Source: Vermamoeba vermiformis (taxonomy: Eukaryota > Tubulinea > Echinamoebida). From it: DNA of 64,000 bases. The stretch covers positions 62,001 through 126,000 of the forward strand of contig JBEWZL010000151.1 in the NCBI GenBank assembly GCA_045837725.1, in the 5' to 3' direction. The notes beneath the pieces are model-generated. The model worked only from the letters and a program-made list of their open reading frames with translations, searched no databases and was not told the DNA's origin. A program made the translations under genes and the position numbers. Below are positions 27,673-39,413 of the stretch, piece by piece (the stretch's first letter is position 1; the number at the start of each line of letters is the position of its first letter).

Positions 27673-29973
27673 TTATTGTTCTGTGGACATCCCAAAGAAC
27701 TTTTTGAACTTGGTTTTCAAGGAGTGTTTCTGCCTGTCTTTTTCTTCCTCGTACCGATTCGCTAACCGCTTGTTTCCTTCGACCAACGTAAAGCCTACTA
27801 GTAATATGTATATTGCTGGATCTACTGGCTTATGAAGGTAAATGTCTTTAACGAAGAAGGCCCATCTGTACTCGGCTTGTTCATGATACGGATTAAAGAC
27901 CTAAATAATACCGTATCAGTATAATATCTTACGAGAAGCCATCTTGGTATTATATCTGTGTATAGTATAGTTTCGGTTAAAAGATTGCTTTTGCAGATTG
28001 AAAGACTGAAGAAAACTCAACCGGATCCTCTGCGCTGAAAGAAATTTGTGTAAAAGGCAAGAATTTGTGACATTGCCTTCGCGTTACATAATGTGTACGT
28101 GACGAGTAAAAATAAAGAATTAACACCAAGTTCTCGATTGGATCTGCTTCAAAGAACTTACGTGAACAGCCGGTATTAATGTCCTGCCTGCGGATCCGAT
28201 AAACTGATCGTCTGGCGTCCAAAATGTCATATCGCGTAGTCCAAAGCTAAAGGCCTCCTTAGCGTGCACTAAAGTAACCGAGTCCGCTGCGTCTCTGTTA
28301 CAAATCTGGTGAGATTGAACTGAGCTTCAACTCCGCATCTGGCTTACCTGATCGCAAAGTATTTCTTCCTGCCCTTGCCAGTAAGGTACACTATATTTAC
28401 AAGCTTGCCGTCTACATCTTTGATTTCCATTTTGTCTTTCAACCAAAGTTAGAAATTTAAAGTCAAGTAGCGGATCGGCCGAGGCCGTAACTCGACTTAC
28501 AATTGGATATCTTTCCATAATACATTATTTCAGACCCTTTGTAATAAACGAGTTCATTATGCCGAACGTAAGTGACCTGATCAGATGTAAGTAAAATTAG
28601 GCGGAAATTCAAACTCGCTTAGTTTTACGAATAACTTACTGACGATAGTGCCCTAGAATGCATAAATACATCTAGTAACAGTCCTATCTTCGGATTGTCG
28701 CTATTAGCAGGTGAGTACTGTTCTGCCTCGAAAATCATTGGATAGTAGCTTCCATCCGGCGTGATCTGGTCATAAATTGTCAGCATAAGTCTAATTTATG
28801 GCTTTGTATATATGACTACATACCTTTCTACCGAAAGTAACGACTTCAAATCGCTCTCTGTACAACTTGGCTATGTCCGGCTTTTGTAACGGCAATCTCG
28901 AAAACATTTCATCGATGACCGACTCCATGTCCCTATTATAGTATTGTTATCAACCACATATACGTATAAAGTATTCAAAAATTCGAACAAAAAGTTTTGT
29001 AGAGCGGATTTGGCTCGTTGAAATTCAAATGTACCTTTCTTCCATTAGTTCTTCTTGCAGCTTCTCCCAATGATACATATAATATTTTGCATTGCGTTCT
29101 CTCCAGCCTTCAGAAGGTGTTTCAGGCACTGTATAAGCCATTCTCATCGTGTAACGGGACGCCTCTGGATGTGGTTTTGACACGTCATAATATTCCTCTG
29201 CAAAAGTGCTTTGCTTCGTCTGGCCATGATCGTGCGATCTCCTTGTCTCGTGGTATGTACTCGAACTCGTATAAGTCTCCGAACCTGCCGCGTTGGTCGT
29301 TGTATGCTCCGCGTAAGTAGCGTGGATGTGGTGACTGTGCATAACGGTCTAAAATATCAATACATCAGTATGTGGTAGTAATATTATCTCAACAGGCTAT
29401 AAGTGCTTACCTCGTAAGCCATTCGGAGCTCTACGAACTTGCGTTCAGCTTCTGGTGATTTGTTGAGGTCCGGATGAAACAGTTTCGCTCGCTTGCAAAC
29501 AAAACAACAATGTTAGCTATAAAAAGCAACTTTGGACGTGCAAATGTCCCTTGGTACCTTAATGAACGCCTTTTTGATGTCCTTCTTCGATGCTGAACGT
29601 GTAATGCCTAACAACTCGAACGGATCTGACGTGTTGCCAGAAGCAGCATAGAAACGATGGCAAAATTGCGGGACTAATTAAGGTAATATTTTAATAATAT
29701 TTTCGAACTACTAACGACGCTATTATCGCTTCTCTCTAATTGAAAAAGATTTTCTGAAATTACTCGAGATTGTTTGCCCTTACAAAAATTATTAAAAACA
29801 TCAAAATAACGCCTCAAGGGAGGCACTATGATATACTACCCAAATTTAAAATAATTATCGCTAAAATAATATTAGATTGCTCGGGTTTGAATTTCGTGAT
29901 CGACATCGAGGAAGGAAAACTTGCCTGTCCGGCGTTTGGTGAGCTGCGTCAATAGTCTTCGATACGTGATCAT
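27673..29973 (-). CDS. Mitochondrial J-domain protein (DnaJ-like co-chaperone)
   Basis: Stimulates Hsp70 ATPase. Exon 1 (29925-29973) encodes MITYRRLLTQLTKRRT. Exon 2 (about 29563-29672) continues VPQFCHRFYAASGN. Together they form an arginine-rich mitochondrial presequence. The J-domain follows: DPFELLGITRSASKKDIKKA, then the HPD motif in AKLFHPDLNKSPEAE. The rest has no Gly/Phe region and no zinc finger. Later exons carry a His/Ser/Thr-rich segment (29025-29342), MESVIDEMFSRLPLQKPDIA, VDGKLVNIVYLTGKGRKKYF and a C-terminus with a hydrophobic patch PAIYILLVGFTLVEG before a basic tail. TAA is at 27673-27675. The first intron starts GCAAGT rather than GT, and only this join gives an open frame. 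The tail matches no J-protein class known to me. Confidence 0.8.
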
Positions 29974-30278
29974 GTTGGCGTCATGTAATATACAACAATG
30001 AACATTGAGAAATACGAAACAGCCTTCTGGGTCTCGTGAGCACGACCGTCAAATCTACGCAGGTCAACTTCGATCAATTCATAATCTCAACAACAAAGCT
30101 TTGCTACACGTGCCTCGTGTGTGCAAATGTCTATCAGTATTACAGGAAGTGAGAAGCAAACGCAAAGACGAGTTTTTGGTCAATTTTTTTTGGTGCCGCC
30201 ATATGACCGTTACTAACTTTTTAAATCTGAAACGGAGCACAAGAGAACAGGACAACTTGGCCAACCAAGACGGTCAAT
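29974..30278. promoter_or_regulatory. Divergent promoter region of the J-protein and FHA genes
   Basis: 305 bp between start codons on opposite strands. It is less AT-rich than most spacers here and has overlapping open frames on both strands (30005-30313 plus; 30079-30264 minus), which I read as chance or as 5' untranslated sequence. It contains ACACGTGCC near 30108. Confidence 0.45.
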
Positions 30279-33200
30279 ATGTCGATGTTCGGGAGGATTA
30301 TTATTATACATAAGGTACGTATTGAAGAGTTTTAAGTGGCTCGTTGCTAAATCTTCATCCAGAACGGTAAAGATGGGCCGACTTATTTCTTACGCCAGAG
30401 GCTTTGCACTATTGGAAAGTAAGTCAATATTATTTAATATAAGAGTAATACATATAACTAAACGTATTGATTTTAAAGGAGCCGTAATTGTAATATTCGA
30501 ATGAATTTGGATGAGGTCGCCGATCAACATGCCTGGATTACTGTGGATTCTAAAAACCAAGTAAGTTGTCAAATATAATATGCTGATTTATTATTATACG
30601 TACCCGTGCCTGTGTCTTGTTTGGATTCTTATAAACTGTTTTAGGTTTGGATTGCGAATTCAAGCGAGGGCAAAGAGCTCAAAGTAAATACGCGACCTGT
30701 ACCACCCGGAGGAAAACCAGCGATGCTGCATCATAATTCAATAATATTTATCGAGGGCAGAGCGTTCCGTTTTGAAGAAGGTAATTATTGCGTGATCACA
30801 AGCAAAAAATTCTTAGAAACGCACATTTAGTGGTTTTTGCAGATACCGTGCATTACCTTAATTGCTTTAAGTACATGACAATAATAATCGAACTTTTTTC
30901 GTACACGTTGACGTGTATTCAGAAGTTATTCCGTCGTGTTGCTGATCTGTTTTTTTGCAGAGTCGTGCTTGCAAGACAAAACCGGTTCTGATGCAGAATC
31001 TCCCTCCGAGAATATTGTCGTGGACAATAGTCCAGTGAAGGAGAAGCGACCAGTAATACCGGCTGCAGCAGACCAACAAAACAACCCGAGCAAATCCGAA
31101 CAACAAGCTGCGCCTTTACCTGCTGCTAGAACGAAGCTGAGTAGTGGACATGATCGTAGCAGTAGTGGCGAGAATAGTGCTAGTACTAAGGTTGGCACGA
31201 AGAGAACTCTGGCGCAGAGCTTTGATCACGTCGAAAGTTCGCCTTCGAAGAGACAACGAACGGATGCGGCAGCTGTATCGCGCTCTGCTGAAATCGCACT
31301 TAACAGCGGCATTGGCAAGCAAAAATTGACTGCGGTTCGCGAAGAGCAAGCAGCAGATCCAGCACCTCAAGTTTCGCCAACTAAAACGAATCCGCTTCAC
31401 AAAGTTCGGTTCCTTTTGCCTGGGCAATCCACGGAGCCGCATAAACCACCGAGTAGCAATTCCAACGGCAATGAACCTGGAAGCAACAATTCAATGAGCG
31501 CTCCTACCAGTCCTGTAAAGAGCAAATCTGGCCGCATCCAAAATTTCGATGACTCACAGAACGAGAGTGGCAGTGGTGCTGTATGGATGCGTAAAATGAA
31601 GAAGAAACTCGACGATGACGACGAGGAAGATGAAGACGACGATAATGGCGTGACTTCCTCTGAATTGGATCGCATCTCAAAGAGTACTTCGCCGGCAAAA
31701 CGAGGCTCGAAGTCTCCGAAGAAAGAACGCACTCCAAAGAAAGAAGATAAAGATAAGAAGAAGAAGGCCTCCACTCCTTCAACTTCTCCTCAAAAGAAGC
31801 GACCTCGATCTCCGAGCCCAGATTCAAGGTCCAGCGAAGAAGAGAGCGAGGAAGAGCGACAAAGCAAATCGAGCAAGAAAAAAAGTGCGAGTAAGGATAA
31901 GAAGAAGGACAAGAAGAGCTCTAAAGACAAGGATACTCTTCAAAGCAAGATTCGCAACATTGAATCCAGTACGATAAAATCAAAATCGAGCAAGAAGCGA
32001 AAGAACGAAGATAGTGACGAAGAGGTCACTAAAAAGTCCAAATCGAAGCATAAGACAAGTAAGAAGTCGAAATCGGCCGAAAAGGATCGTCATCAAAAGA
32101 AACGAAGTCTTCGCGTGCGCAGATCGAAGAAAAAAGTCTCTTTGAGCTCTGAAGAATCGATCTCTAGCGAAGAATACGACTTTAATAGTGAATCAGAAGA
32201 AGAGAGCAGTAGCGAAGAGGAGTCTGTTAGTTCTGTTTCTAGCAGCGATGACTTCCAAGAGTCGCCTAAGAAGACCAAATCCAGCTCGCCGAAGAAACGA
32301 AAAGTTAAAGAGAGCTTGGAGAGCATTAGCGAAGAAAGCGATAGCGACGAGAAACACAAGTCAAAGACTAAGAAGCGTAAATTGCAAGTTGAGCCTGTTA
32401 AGCCAAAGCAATCCACATCCGCCAATCACTCGCCGACAAAGACTAAGAAAAAAGAGCCTAGTAGCGACAGTGACGTATCCGGAGAAGTGCAACACGAGTC
32501 TCGTCAGAGCGAGGAGGACGAGAATAATTCAAGAAAAGAATCGAAAGAGACTCGTAGAGAGTCTTTCAAAGCTTTCTTGAAGCCCTTAGCTCACAGAAAG
32601 GCTACTGAAGTGGTTGTTATGAAGGAAGAAGTAATTGAGAAAGAAGACGAGGCTGGTAAGAGGCCCCTAAATAATTCCAAAGGGATCGCGTACTGACTTT
32701 TTTGGATTCAGATGCACCAACTTCCTTCCCTCCAAATCGACCAAGGACGAACCAAACCTATTCTAAGAAGGATAGAGCCGAGGTGAACGTTAAAAGCACT
32801 ATTAACCTTGCACCAATCAAACCCAATCCTGCTGCGGATCTTGAAGAAGAGCTTGAAGAGCAGATCGAAGAAGAGGAACAACAAGACAATGGCTCTGAGT
32901 TCGTCAAAATAGGCAAGAAGGTCCAGTTCAACGACAAGCAGCCTTCACCTATCGCCGTTGATTCTGTTAGCGGCAGTGCTAGCTACTCGTCTCATTCGCA
33001 ATCTCAAAGCAGATCTGCTATTCCAAGTTTCCTCGAAACACAAAACCAAGGCAAGAGTTTCGTAATGGTCCATGGCCTGCCTTCTCAAATGACTCAACGA
33101 CAATCACTGTACTCGCCACAACTTTCTCAGTCTCCTTCAAGTGACCTAGAAGGCAATGCTCATGCGAGTAAAGATGAGGCCGCTGAAGGTCACGAAGACA

Positions 33201-35310
33201 AAGAAGACAAGATGGAGCTGGAGAAGCAAGAAGCAGCTGAGATCCGTAGCACACCCGTGCCGAGACAGTCTCAGCAAGGTGCTTCAATGTGCTTGTTTTC
33301 TGATGCCAAAGAAGACGAGTACGACGACAATAACAATGTCAGAAATAACAATCACGAGGATAAGATGGAAGAAGATTACGATGAAGATCAAAGCACCCTT
33401 GTTGTTGATCGCGTTGATAAGAGCCAACATCTTATTAATAACGAAGAACACGAGCATGCACACGATCAGAGTAACACAAAGTCACGTGACCAATCGTTGA
33501 CTGAGCTCATGGAGGCCTCTACATTGATCGTAGACACCGTTCCTGATACTCCTATGCAAAGACAAGGCTCACGATCGATCTCTAAGTCCAAGTCCAGCGA
33601 GTCAGTCAACACGAGTCTGATGAGCCATGAAGGCAATGTCAGCAGCGCCGCTACGAATCCTTTGAGCCTCGGAAGCAGGAGCAGCAACACAGCCAAGCTA
33701 GATGATACTACACATACTACTAGCACGTCTATCGGTGCTCAAACTAGTGCTGGATCCTCGTATGAAAGTCTGTCGATTGAAGAAAAAATCGAGTTTATCA
33801 AGCCAAAGATGAAAACTGAGGAAGTTAACAGCATTGATGATTTGCAGAAAAGAGTTATTGTTGCATTTCATGAGTTAGGATGCGACGAGCCTCAATTACT
33901 TGACGATATTATTAGGACAGCTTCGGAGTAAGTTTTAAGTTTATTCGCCTAAAAAGGAAATATTAATCGAAATATACTTTTCAAAGATTATTGCCCGAAA
34001 ATTACGTGGCTAATACGCCAAGCTGGCAAACCGATTTAGCGACTGCTATGATGCCTTTAGTATCGAACATTATCATTTCTGATGTTCAGTACTTTAAGCT
34101 GAAAGCTCAATATAGAAAGAGCAAACAGGCTAATGAACGTGAGCATGAACAGTTTGACGAACAAGAAGAAGAACAAAACGAGCAGCAGATCGAGAACAAT
34201 TTTTCGTTCATTCCGGTCAAATCCGCTTCACTGAACGGAGCTAATAATAGCAACATCAAGAGTCATAGCAGTAGTAGCAGATCGCCATCGATTCCGTTGC
34301 AGTCTATCCAATCATACGAAAGCGATCAAATTGCAAATGTTGCCTCGATCCCGCTCAATGCTGGCGGAAAATTCTCGCAACATTTTGAAGAGCCACGTGA
34401 TCAAATGAACGAGGATGGAGAACAAGATGAGCAATTTAGCGAAGAGGAGGTTGCAAATGAAAATGACGACGAAAATGAACGGGATCTGCAGCAAGAAGCG
34501 AAGAAAATGACGAGTCAAAATATGAGCCAGAATGGATTGAAACTAGTGAATTATAGCAACAGCGAAAGTGCGCACAATAATCATAGTAACGATCAAGAGC
34601 CACGGCCATCACCTTCTGATGAAGAAAATAGCGAGCAAGAGGAAGAAAAAAATTCTCAATTTGTGGCGCAGCAAAAACTCAGCCAGAAAGAGCTTGAAAC
34701 GCAACATTATTCTCAGAATAGCAGAAAGAGCTCAAGTCATAGTCAGGGAAGTCGTAGTGGGTCGCAACACAGTCAGCCTAAGTTGAACGAATCTGGTTCA
34801 AAAGTGCGATCTGCAACGGATCAGCTGCGAAGCGAACTTAACAAGGGCATGGATATATTGAAGTCTATTGTGGTCAAACAGAAAGAACCTAATGCTATTC
34901 GCAAATGGAAACGAGGTAAGTTACTTGGATCTCCCGGATTCCACCGTTCTAACTGATCTTGTAGAGCTTAACATTCAACTCAGAGGCAATTACTTGCTAT
35001 GCGGAGGCCTTAAGGATAATGGTACGATATTGACTATATTGTTATTGACATTAGTACTAACGTTGAGTTTGTTACAGAGGTGCGGATCTTGCTTCAGGTT
35101 TTGTTGGACGAATTGCCCGATGTGAGTTTAGAGTTCATTGTCTCAAAATTATTTTCAACGGCTGTAGTCACTATCATGCTCGCTAGAAATCCAGGCACTA
35201 AGCACGAAGAGGTCATGCAACAAGTTGGTGAGAGATGTGTTGCTTTGAAAGTCGTTGGAGATGACGTCGCTGATTGGCAGTTGACTGATGTGCTAAATAA
35301 GGAAGGATAG
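30279..35310 (+). CDS. Ki-67-like protein: FHA domain, two PP1-docking motifs, charged middle, helical C-terminus
   Basis: Nine exons: 30279-30314, 30363-30418, 30479-30560, 30645-30780, 30961-32655, 32712-33927, 33987-34915, 34965-35021 and 35078-35310. They sum to 4,440 nt, or 1,479 residues. Residues 1-103 are an FHA domain: MSMFGRIIIIHK, NGKDGPTYFLRQRLCTIGKS, the phosphothreonine-contacting RNCNIRMNLDEVADQHAWI, and FIEGRAFRFEE. This order (KxGxDGP, GRxxxCxI, DxxxQH, RxFRFE) is that of vertebrate Ki-67 rather than of generic FHA proteins. RVxF-type PP1 motifs occur as KVRF (about residue 250) and KVQF (about 738). Residues 110-580 are rich in Ser-Lys-Lys and Ser-Pro; residues 580-1250 are acidic. 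The C-terminal 200 residues are helical and unrecognised. It is predicted to be nuclear or chromosomal. The architecture is seen; the shared function is an inference. Confidence 0.82.
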
Positions 35311-35390
35311 ATACTATAGATAATAACCATATTAAGCGAGGATGAAGATTTGTGGAGCAGATCCGGATCGTCCGAACAAAATTGCAAATT

Positions 35391-35987
35391 TTACAGTTTA
35401 CTTCGAACAGACGATGAAGTTAACAATGGATCAGTATTTTTGTTACTATTATAGTCAGTACTTGTTAAATAATAAACGGGGTGCATCAATCCTGTTGGTG
35501 GATAAAGTACGGTGCCCATCGGTGTCATTTTTAAGTGTTTTGTAATGACGGATCTGGATTGGTTGTTCTTAGGATGATGCAAGCTAATTATTTTCGGTAT
35601 TTTAAGCGTATTAAATGTATGATTTAAAACTGCTGTTGTTGCTTCGGGTGCGATTCCTTTACCCCAAAATTTTTTGAGCAGATGCGCTCCCATTTCTATT
35701 TCGCCAAGGATAGTAGAATATACAGCATGAATACCACAGCATCCAATAAACTCGCCCGTTGGCCTATAATACATTGCCCAATATTGCAGACCGGATTTGT
35801 TCAGCTCGTCCAATTCAAGCTCGAATCGTTTCTGCACTTTTTCTTCGCTAAATGGTCCTCCTATAAGTGCTGTAACGTATTCACTGCCCCATAGCGTCTT
35901 TGCGTTGTGAATGTCGTTGGGTGTCCAAATCCGAAACTCGATCCTATCTGTTGGCGATGGAACATCAGATGGATATTTTTGTGACAT
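35391..35987 (-). CDS. GNAT N-acetyltransferase 1 (RimJ/RimL-like)
   Basis: Transfers acetyl from acetyl-CoA to an amine. It is a single coding exon of 198 residues, with an intron acceptor (TTTATAG) directly before the ATG that implies a 5'-untranslated intron. The start is RIEFRIWTPNDIHNA, followed by the core GEFIGCCGI and motif A in KKFWGKGIAPEATTAVLNH. The position of the HLLKKFWGKG loop fits the Q/RxxGxG/A acetyl-CoA site. The closest relatives are enzymes acetylating ribosomal protein N-termini or small amines. It converges with the FHA gene, 80 bp between stops, and is a tandem copy of the next gene. Confidence 0.85.
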   Translation of the reverse strand: MSQKYPSDVPSPTDRIEFRIWTPNDIHNAKTLWGSEYVTALIGGPFSEEKVQKRFELELDELNKSGLQYWAMYYRPTGEFIGCCGIHAVYSTILGEIEMGAHLLKKFWGKGIAPEATTAVLNHTFNTLKIPKIISLHHPKNNQSRSVITKHLKMTPMGTVLYPPTGLMHPVYYLTSTDYNSNKNTDPLLTSSSVRSKL

Positions 35988-36490
35988 CTATAAACGTAAT
36001 TCATTAAAAATTAAATGGAGTTCGAAAAATAAGGGTGTTGTGCGCGAGGCGCCGCCTAGTAGCTGGATCTATTTCTAAATTGGCACGTATGCCGAAAAAA
36101 TACAAATATGAAAGAGAATTATCCATAATTAGTAGAATAATATACTTAGGGTTTACTTAATTTAATTGATTTTGCAACGGCTTGATATTTTATTTTGATC
36201 TCATTATCTACTGGATCCAGCAATCAAAAGCAACGTTGGATAGGTAAAAATAGTAATGAAATTATGCAATTTGACTTACTGTTATTAATAAAAGTCTTCT
36301 GAGCTGCAGTGGTCGATCTGCCAGTTGACACGTGCATTTGATTTTCTTTCAAAAGTGAATCTTAGAGCTAAAAGTTATTTCAAAGTTTAAAGGATCAATG
36401 ATAGATTATATTATTAGGTGCTATTTAATAGTCAGTGCGATATTAACGATTAAAATTTTGCGTGTCTCGGATCTGATCTTGATTTTTAAT
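35988..36490. other. Spacer between tandem acetyltransferase genes
   Basis: AT-rich spacer holding the promoter of acetyltransferase 1. It has one near-copy of the palindrome (TTGACACGTGCAT near 36327, only half of it matching). No gene was seen. Confidence 0.5.
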
Positions 36491-37060
36491 TTATTTTGAA
36501 CTTTTTGATGGTTCTAATGCCATATTCTTATAGTCAGTATTATTAATGTAATATACAGGGTGTCTTAATCCAGTTGGCGGATAAAATACGTCGCCCATGG
36601 GCGTCATTTTCAGTTTGTTCATAATGATAGCTTGCGAAGCCTTATTATTCGGATGATGGCCAGCTATAATTTTAGTATATTTAAGTGTATTAAATGCGTG
36701 GTCTAGAACTGCTAAAGCTGCTTCAGATGCGATCCCTTGGCCCCAATACTTTGTACAAAGGTGATAACCGAGTTCTATGTCGCCAGGAATAGCCGAGTGC
36801 ACAGATTTAATACCACAGCATCCAATAAAGTCGCCTGCTGAGCGATCGTACATTGCCCAATATTGCAAACCGGATTTGCTTAATTCATCCAATTCGAGTT
36901 CGAACCGTTTTTGTATTCTTTCGGGTGTAAATGGTCCTCCTAATAATTCTGTTACTTTATCGTCGCCCCATAGCGCTGTTGCGTTGTGAATGTCATTGGG
37001 TGTCCAAATCCGAAATTCGATCCGGTTTGTTGGCTGTGGAACGAGGTAATTTTGCGCCAT
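36491..37060 (-). CDS. GNAT N-acetyltransferase 2, tandem paralogue
   Basis: Single coding exon, 189 residues. It matches its neighbour along the whole length (RIEFRIWTPNDIHNATALWG; DELSKSGLQYWAMYDRSAGD; KYWGQGIASEAALAVLDHAF). The acetyl-CoA loop is intact. The two differ mainly at the C-terminus (KNMALEPSKSSK here). Both look functional, so this is a true tandem duplication. A TTTATAG acceptor a few bases upstream of the ATG again suggests a 5'-untranslated intron. Confidence 0.85.
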   Translation of the reverse strand: MAQNYLVPQPTNRIEFRIWTPNDIHNATALWGDDKVTELLGGPFTPERIQKRFELELDELSKSGLQYWAMYDRSAGDFIGCCGIKSVHSAIPGDIELGYHLCTKYWGQGIASEAALAVLDHAFNTLKYTKIIAGHHPNNKASQAIIMNKLKMTPMGDVFYPPTGLRHPVYYINNTDYKNMALEPSKSSK

Positions 37061-37759
37061 AATATGTCTGACCTATAAAATAAATTGATCAATAAATATT
37101 CGCAATATTTGATTGTGTTTTAACGGTTCCATGATGCCGTTATTGACTGGATCCGTCACAGCATTTGTTTTTAACGTTAATCCTCGTGCATGTCATTAAT
37201 AAATATGTATTTAATTTCATAATTGAAGTAAAGCAATTAAGACTGCTTCGCTAAGCCGGATGGCGTAAGTGCGGATCGGGACCGAACGTAAGTGAGTTTG
37301 TAATTGAGGGCCGAACCGCAATTGCTTGATAAAACATTAATAACGAATATCATACCGTTATTTGATTGCTGGAAGATGTTGTGGTCTTGGGTCCGATCGG
37401 CAAATTTATTCTGACGCATTTAGCTGCTCTAACTGCATCGTTTTTCGAGGCAAATTTCGACTTAATATAAATAAATAGGCCTTGAATGCATTTGGCGGCG
37501 CATTTTGCCTTCATTAAGGTAATCTAACAGTCTGTTCATCTGCGGATTGTAAGAATGCAAGAATTTCAGCGGCATAATGTCGTAGCTGTATGAGTACAAT
37601 ACTTGGAATTACCGGAGTTGTGTCGGATCTAATCAACTCGGCAAAATTTGCGAGTTTTCAGTGTTTTTTTTCCTTTTCAGCCGGGCCCGTTCAATTTTTG
37701 TCACTTTCATTCCCGAAATCAACCGTAAACAACACCTCGTATATACTTGTTAATTCACT
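37061..37759. other. Intergenic region
   Basis: About 700 bp between divergent genes. A chance frame at 37237-37419 (minus) has no family resemblance. AAGTGCGGATCGGGACCG and TGTCGGATCTAATC words occur. No RNA gene was recognised. Confidence 0.45.
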
Positions 37760-38023
37760 ATGAATCGCGGTGGTAGAAAGAACGCAGGCGTAATTAATGC
37801 CCAGCAAGTGATCAATGAATACATTATTGATCGAGATCTGAAGAAGATTACCAACGCTATTAACCTCTTGGACCGCAAATTCTACGAGTCTCTTTATCAA
37901 GCTGTAGAAGGCGAGAGCATGGACGAAAAATTTCAACGTTTGCTTGTCGCAGATGAAGCCCTTGGACAGAAAGAAAGCTTAGAACTGTTCTTCGCTAGCG
38001 AACAGTTCGACGATCTACATTAG
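37760..38023 (+). CDS. Conserved-looking small protein, 87 aa, unknown
   Basis: Uninterrupted frame MNRGGRKNAGVINAQQVINE to FFASEQFDDLH. It looks all-helical, with a basic start and an acidic end. The composition is that of a real protein (no AT-driven Lys/Asn/Ile runs). I do not recognise it. A single-exon gene of this size is unusual in this window. Confidence 0.6.
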   Translation: MNRGGRKNAGVINAQQVINEYIIDRDLKKITNAINLLDRKFYESLYQAVEGESMDEKFQRLLVADEALGQKESLELFFASEQFDDLH

Positions 38024-38199
38024 TATATAGTTTTAATAAGTGAAAAGCTATTCCGTGATGCCGAGTCTTCTTTCGGCTGAGCAGATGGCGCGATATTTTT
38101 TGGAATTGTTGTAAATGGCATTGTAACTCACGAACCGAATTGTAGTATATGTAAGATTGATATAAATATATTCTCATATTTAAACTGTGGCTTCTTTTT

Positions 38200-38418
38200 T
38201 TATTCTGACTCATCTTCATCCGAAACTTGATCCCTGACCGATTGAAGGAGCGAAAAACTGCTAGCATAGGTATCATATATTATTTTACGATATTTAGTGG
38301 TTCCTCGTTGGCGCCGGCGTTGAACCTGAATAAATCCGCAGATCTTGGTTTTGGCGCTTTCAAGAGGAGAACAGACCGAGCAAAAAGGATAGATTGCATC
38401 CATATAGTAAGATAGCAC
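38200..38418 (-). CDS. Possible small protein, 72 aa
   Basis: Open frame MLSYYMDAIYPFCSVCSPLE to DQVSDEDESE. It has a Cys-rich start, a basic QRRRQRG patch and an acidic end. It lies between two plus-strand genes and is opposite to them. No family is recognised, and a start at the second Met is equally possible. Weak. Confidence 0.3.
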   Translation of the reverse strand: MLSYYMDAIYPFCSVCSPLESAKTKICGFIQVQRRRQRGTTKYRKIIYDTYASSFSLLQSVRDQVSDEDESE

Positions 38419-38525
38419 TATTGTTTCGTGTGATTATAAGGCTCCTGTCGATTTTAAATTCCGCCTTTCATGTTTAATTAATCGCATCTGGACAACAACA
38501 GAAACTCCGATAAGATTAATATTAA

Positions 38526-39375
38526 ATGGGCGATTTTTCTAAGAAGAGTCTTTGCGCTGGCTTGATGAGCGCTGTTATGGCTGGTTAGTCCTGTTTAAAA
38601 AAGTTTTTTAGATTGCATCCCGCCAATCGATCCAAACATGTTAAATTTGTGATTAATACCAAATATATATTCATGCGTTAGATGTCGTTAATTTAAATCG
38701 GCCAGATCTTCGTTTCAGTGAATTTATTTGTTTCTTATTCCCACAGGTAATCCAGTCGTTCTTCAAGGCTTAATGGCGCAAGGAGCTGATGTTAATTATT
38801 GCAGCACCTTATTTATTAATGCAAATAATGATAATAAAGCCAGACTGTCAGATCAGCAAACTTATTTCGCGTATGTACTTCCAGATCTAACAATCTTTTG
38901 CATGCTTTAATAATAGAATTAATATTTAATTATTAGACGTCAAGATGGCGCTCGTACGGAATTTTCAATGTCTCCATCCGCAACTCACGGCATGAGTTTA
39001 CTTAATTATGCGATTCTTGGAGCAGCTCTCCCGTATAAAAAAGAAAATTTAGAGCCTAGAATGAAGACCATTGCATTATTATCGTCATTGGGCATTAATA
39101 AGGCTACCGGAGTTAATAACAAATGGACACCACTACACGTCGCGAGCCAAATCTGCCAACCTGAACTCAGTAAGCGCTAAATCTTACAAAAATAGCATTT
39201 TATAATGGTATTGTATTTAGTACTGCTTCTGTTAAGTATGGGAGCAGATCCAATGGTTACATCTGACAAGGGACTTACGGGTCCAGAAATGGTGCCAAAA
39301 TGGTGTCCTGAAGGCTTAGAAGCATATAGATTTTATTATACTAATGCTCCTGAAAAGCCAAAGAAGAAGAAATAG
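38526..39375 (+). CDS. Small ankyrin-repeat protein
   Basis: Four exons (38526-38583, 38747-38870, 38937-39169, 39221-39375) encode 189 residues. Ankyrin-like units: NPVVLQGLMAQGADVNYCS, GMSLLNYAILGAALP, NNKWTPLHVASQICQPEL and LLLLSMGADPMVTSDKGLTG. The second unit carries an insertion. The C-terminus is very basic (EKPKKKK). It probably acts as a protein-binding adaptor; the partner is unknown. Confidence 0.82.
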
Positions 39376-39413
39376 CGCTGCTCAACTGCCCTGTTTAAAC
39401 GAGTACATCTGCT

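Noticed and set aside
29770-30264. Plus- and minus-strand frames around the J-protein presequence and its upstream spacer
   Set aside because: They lie in an intron and in a divergent promoter region, with no domain likeness.
30362-30504. FHA gene start at the ATG near 30372 (MGRLISYARGFALLE)
   Set aside because: That frame breaks the FHA core. The frame QNGKDGPTYFLRQRLCTIGK, joined to an upstream 36-nt exon, gives a complete FHA domain.
31397-32425. Long minus-strand frames rich in Ser and Leu
   Set aside because: They are antisense to the Lys/Ser/Glu-rich exon of the FHA protein; the composition simply mirrors the real coding strand.
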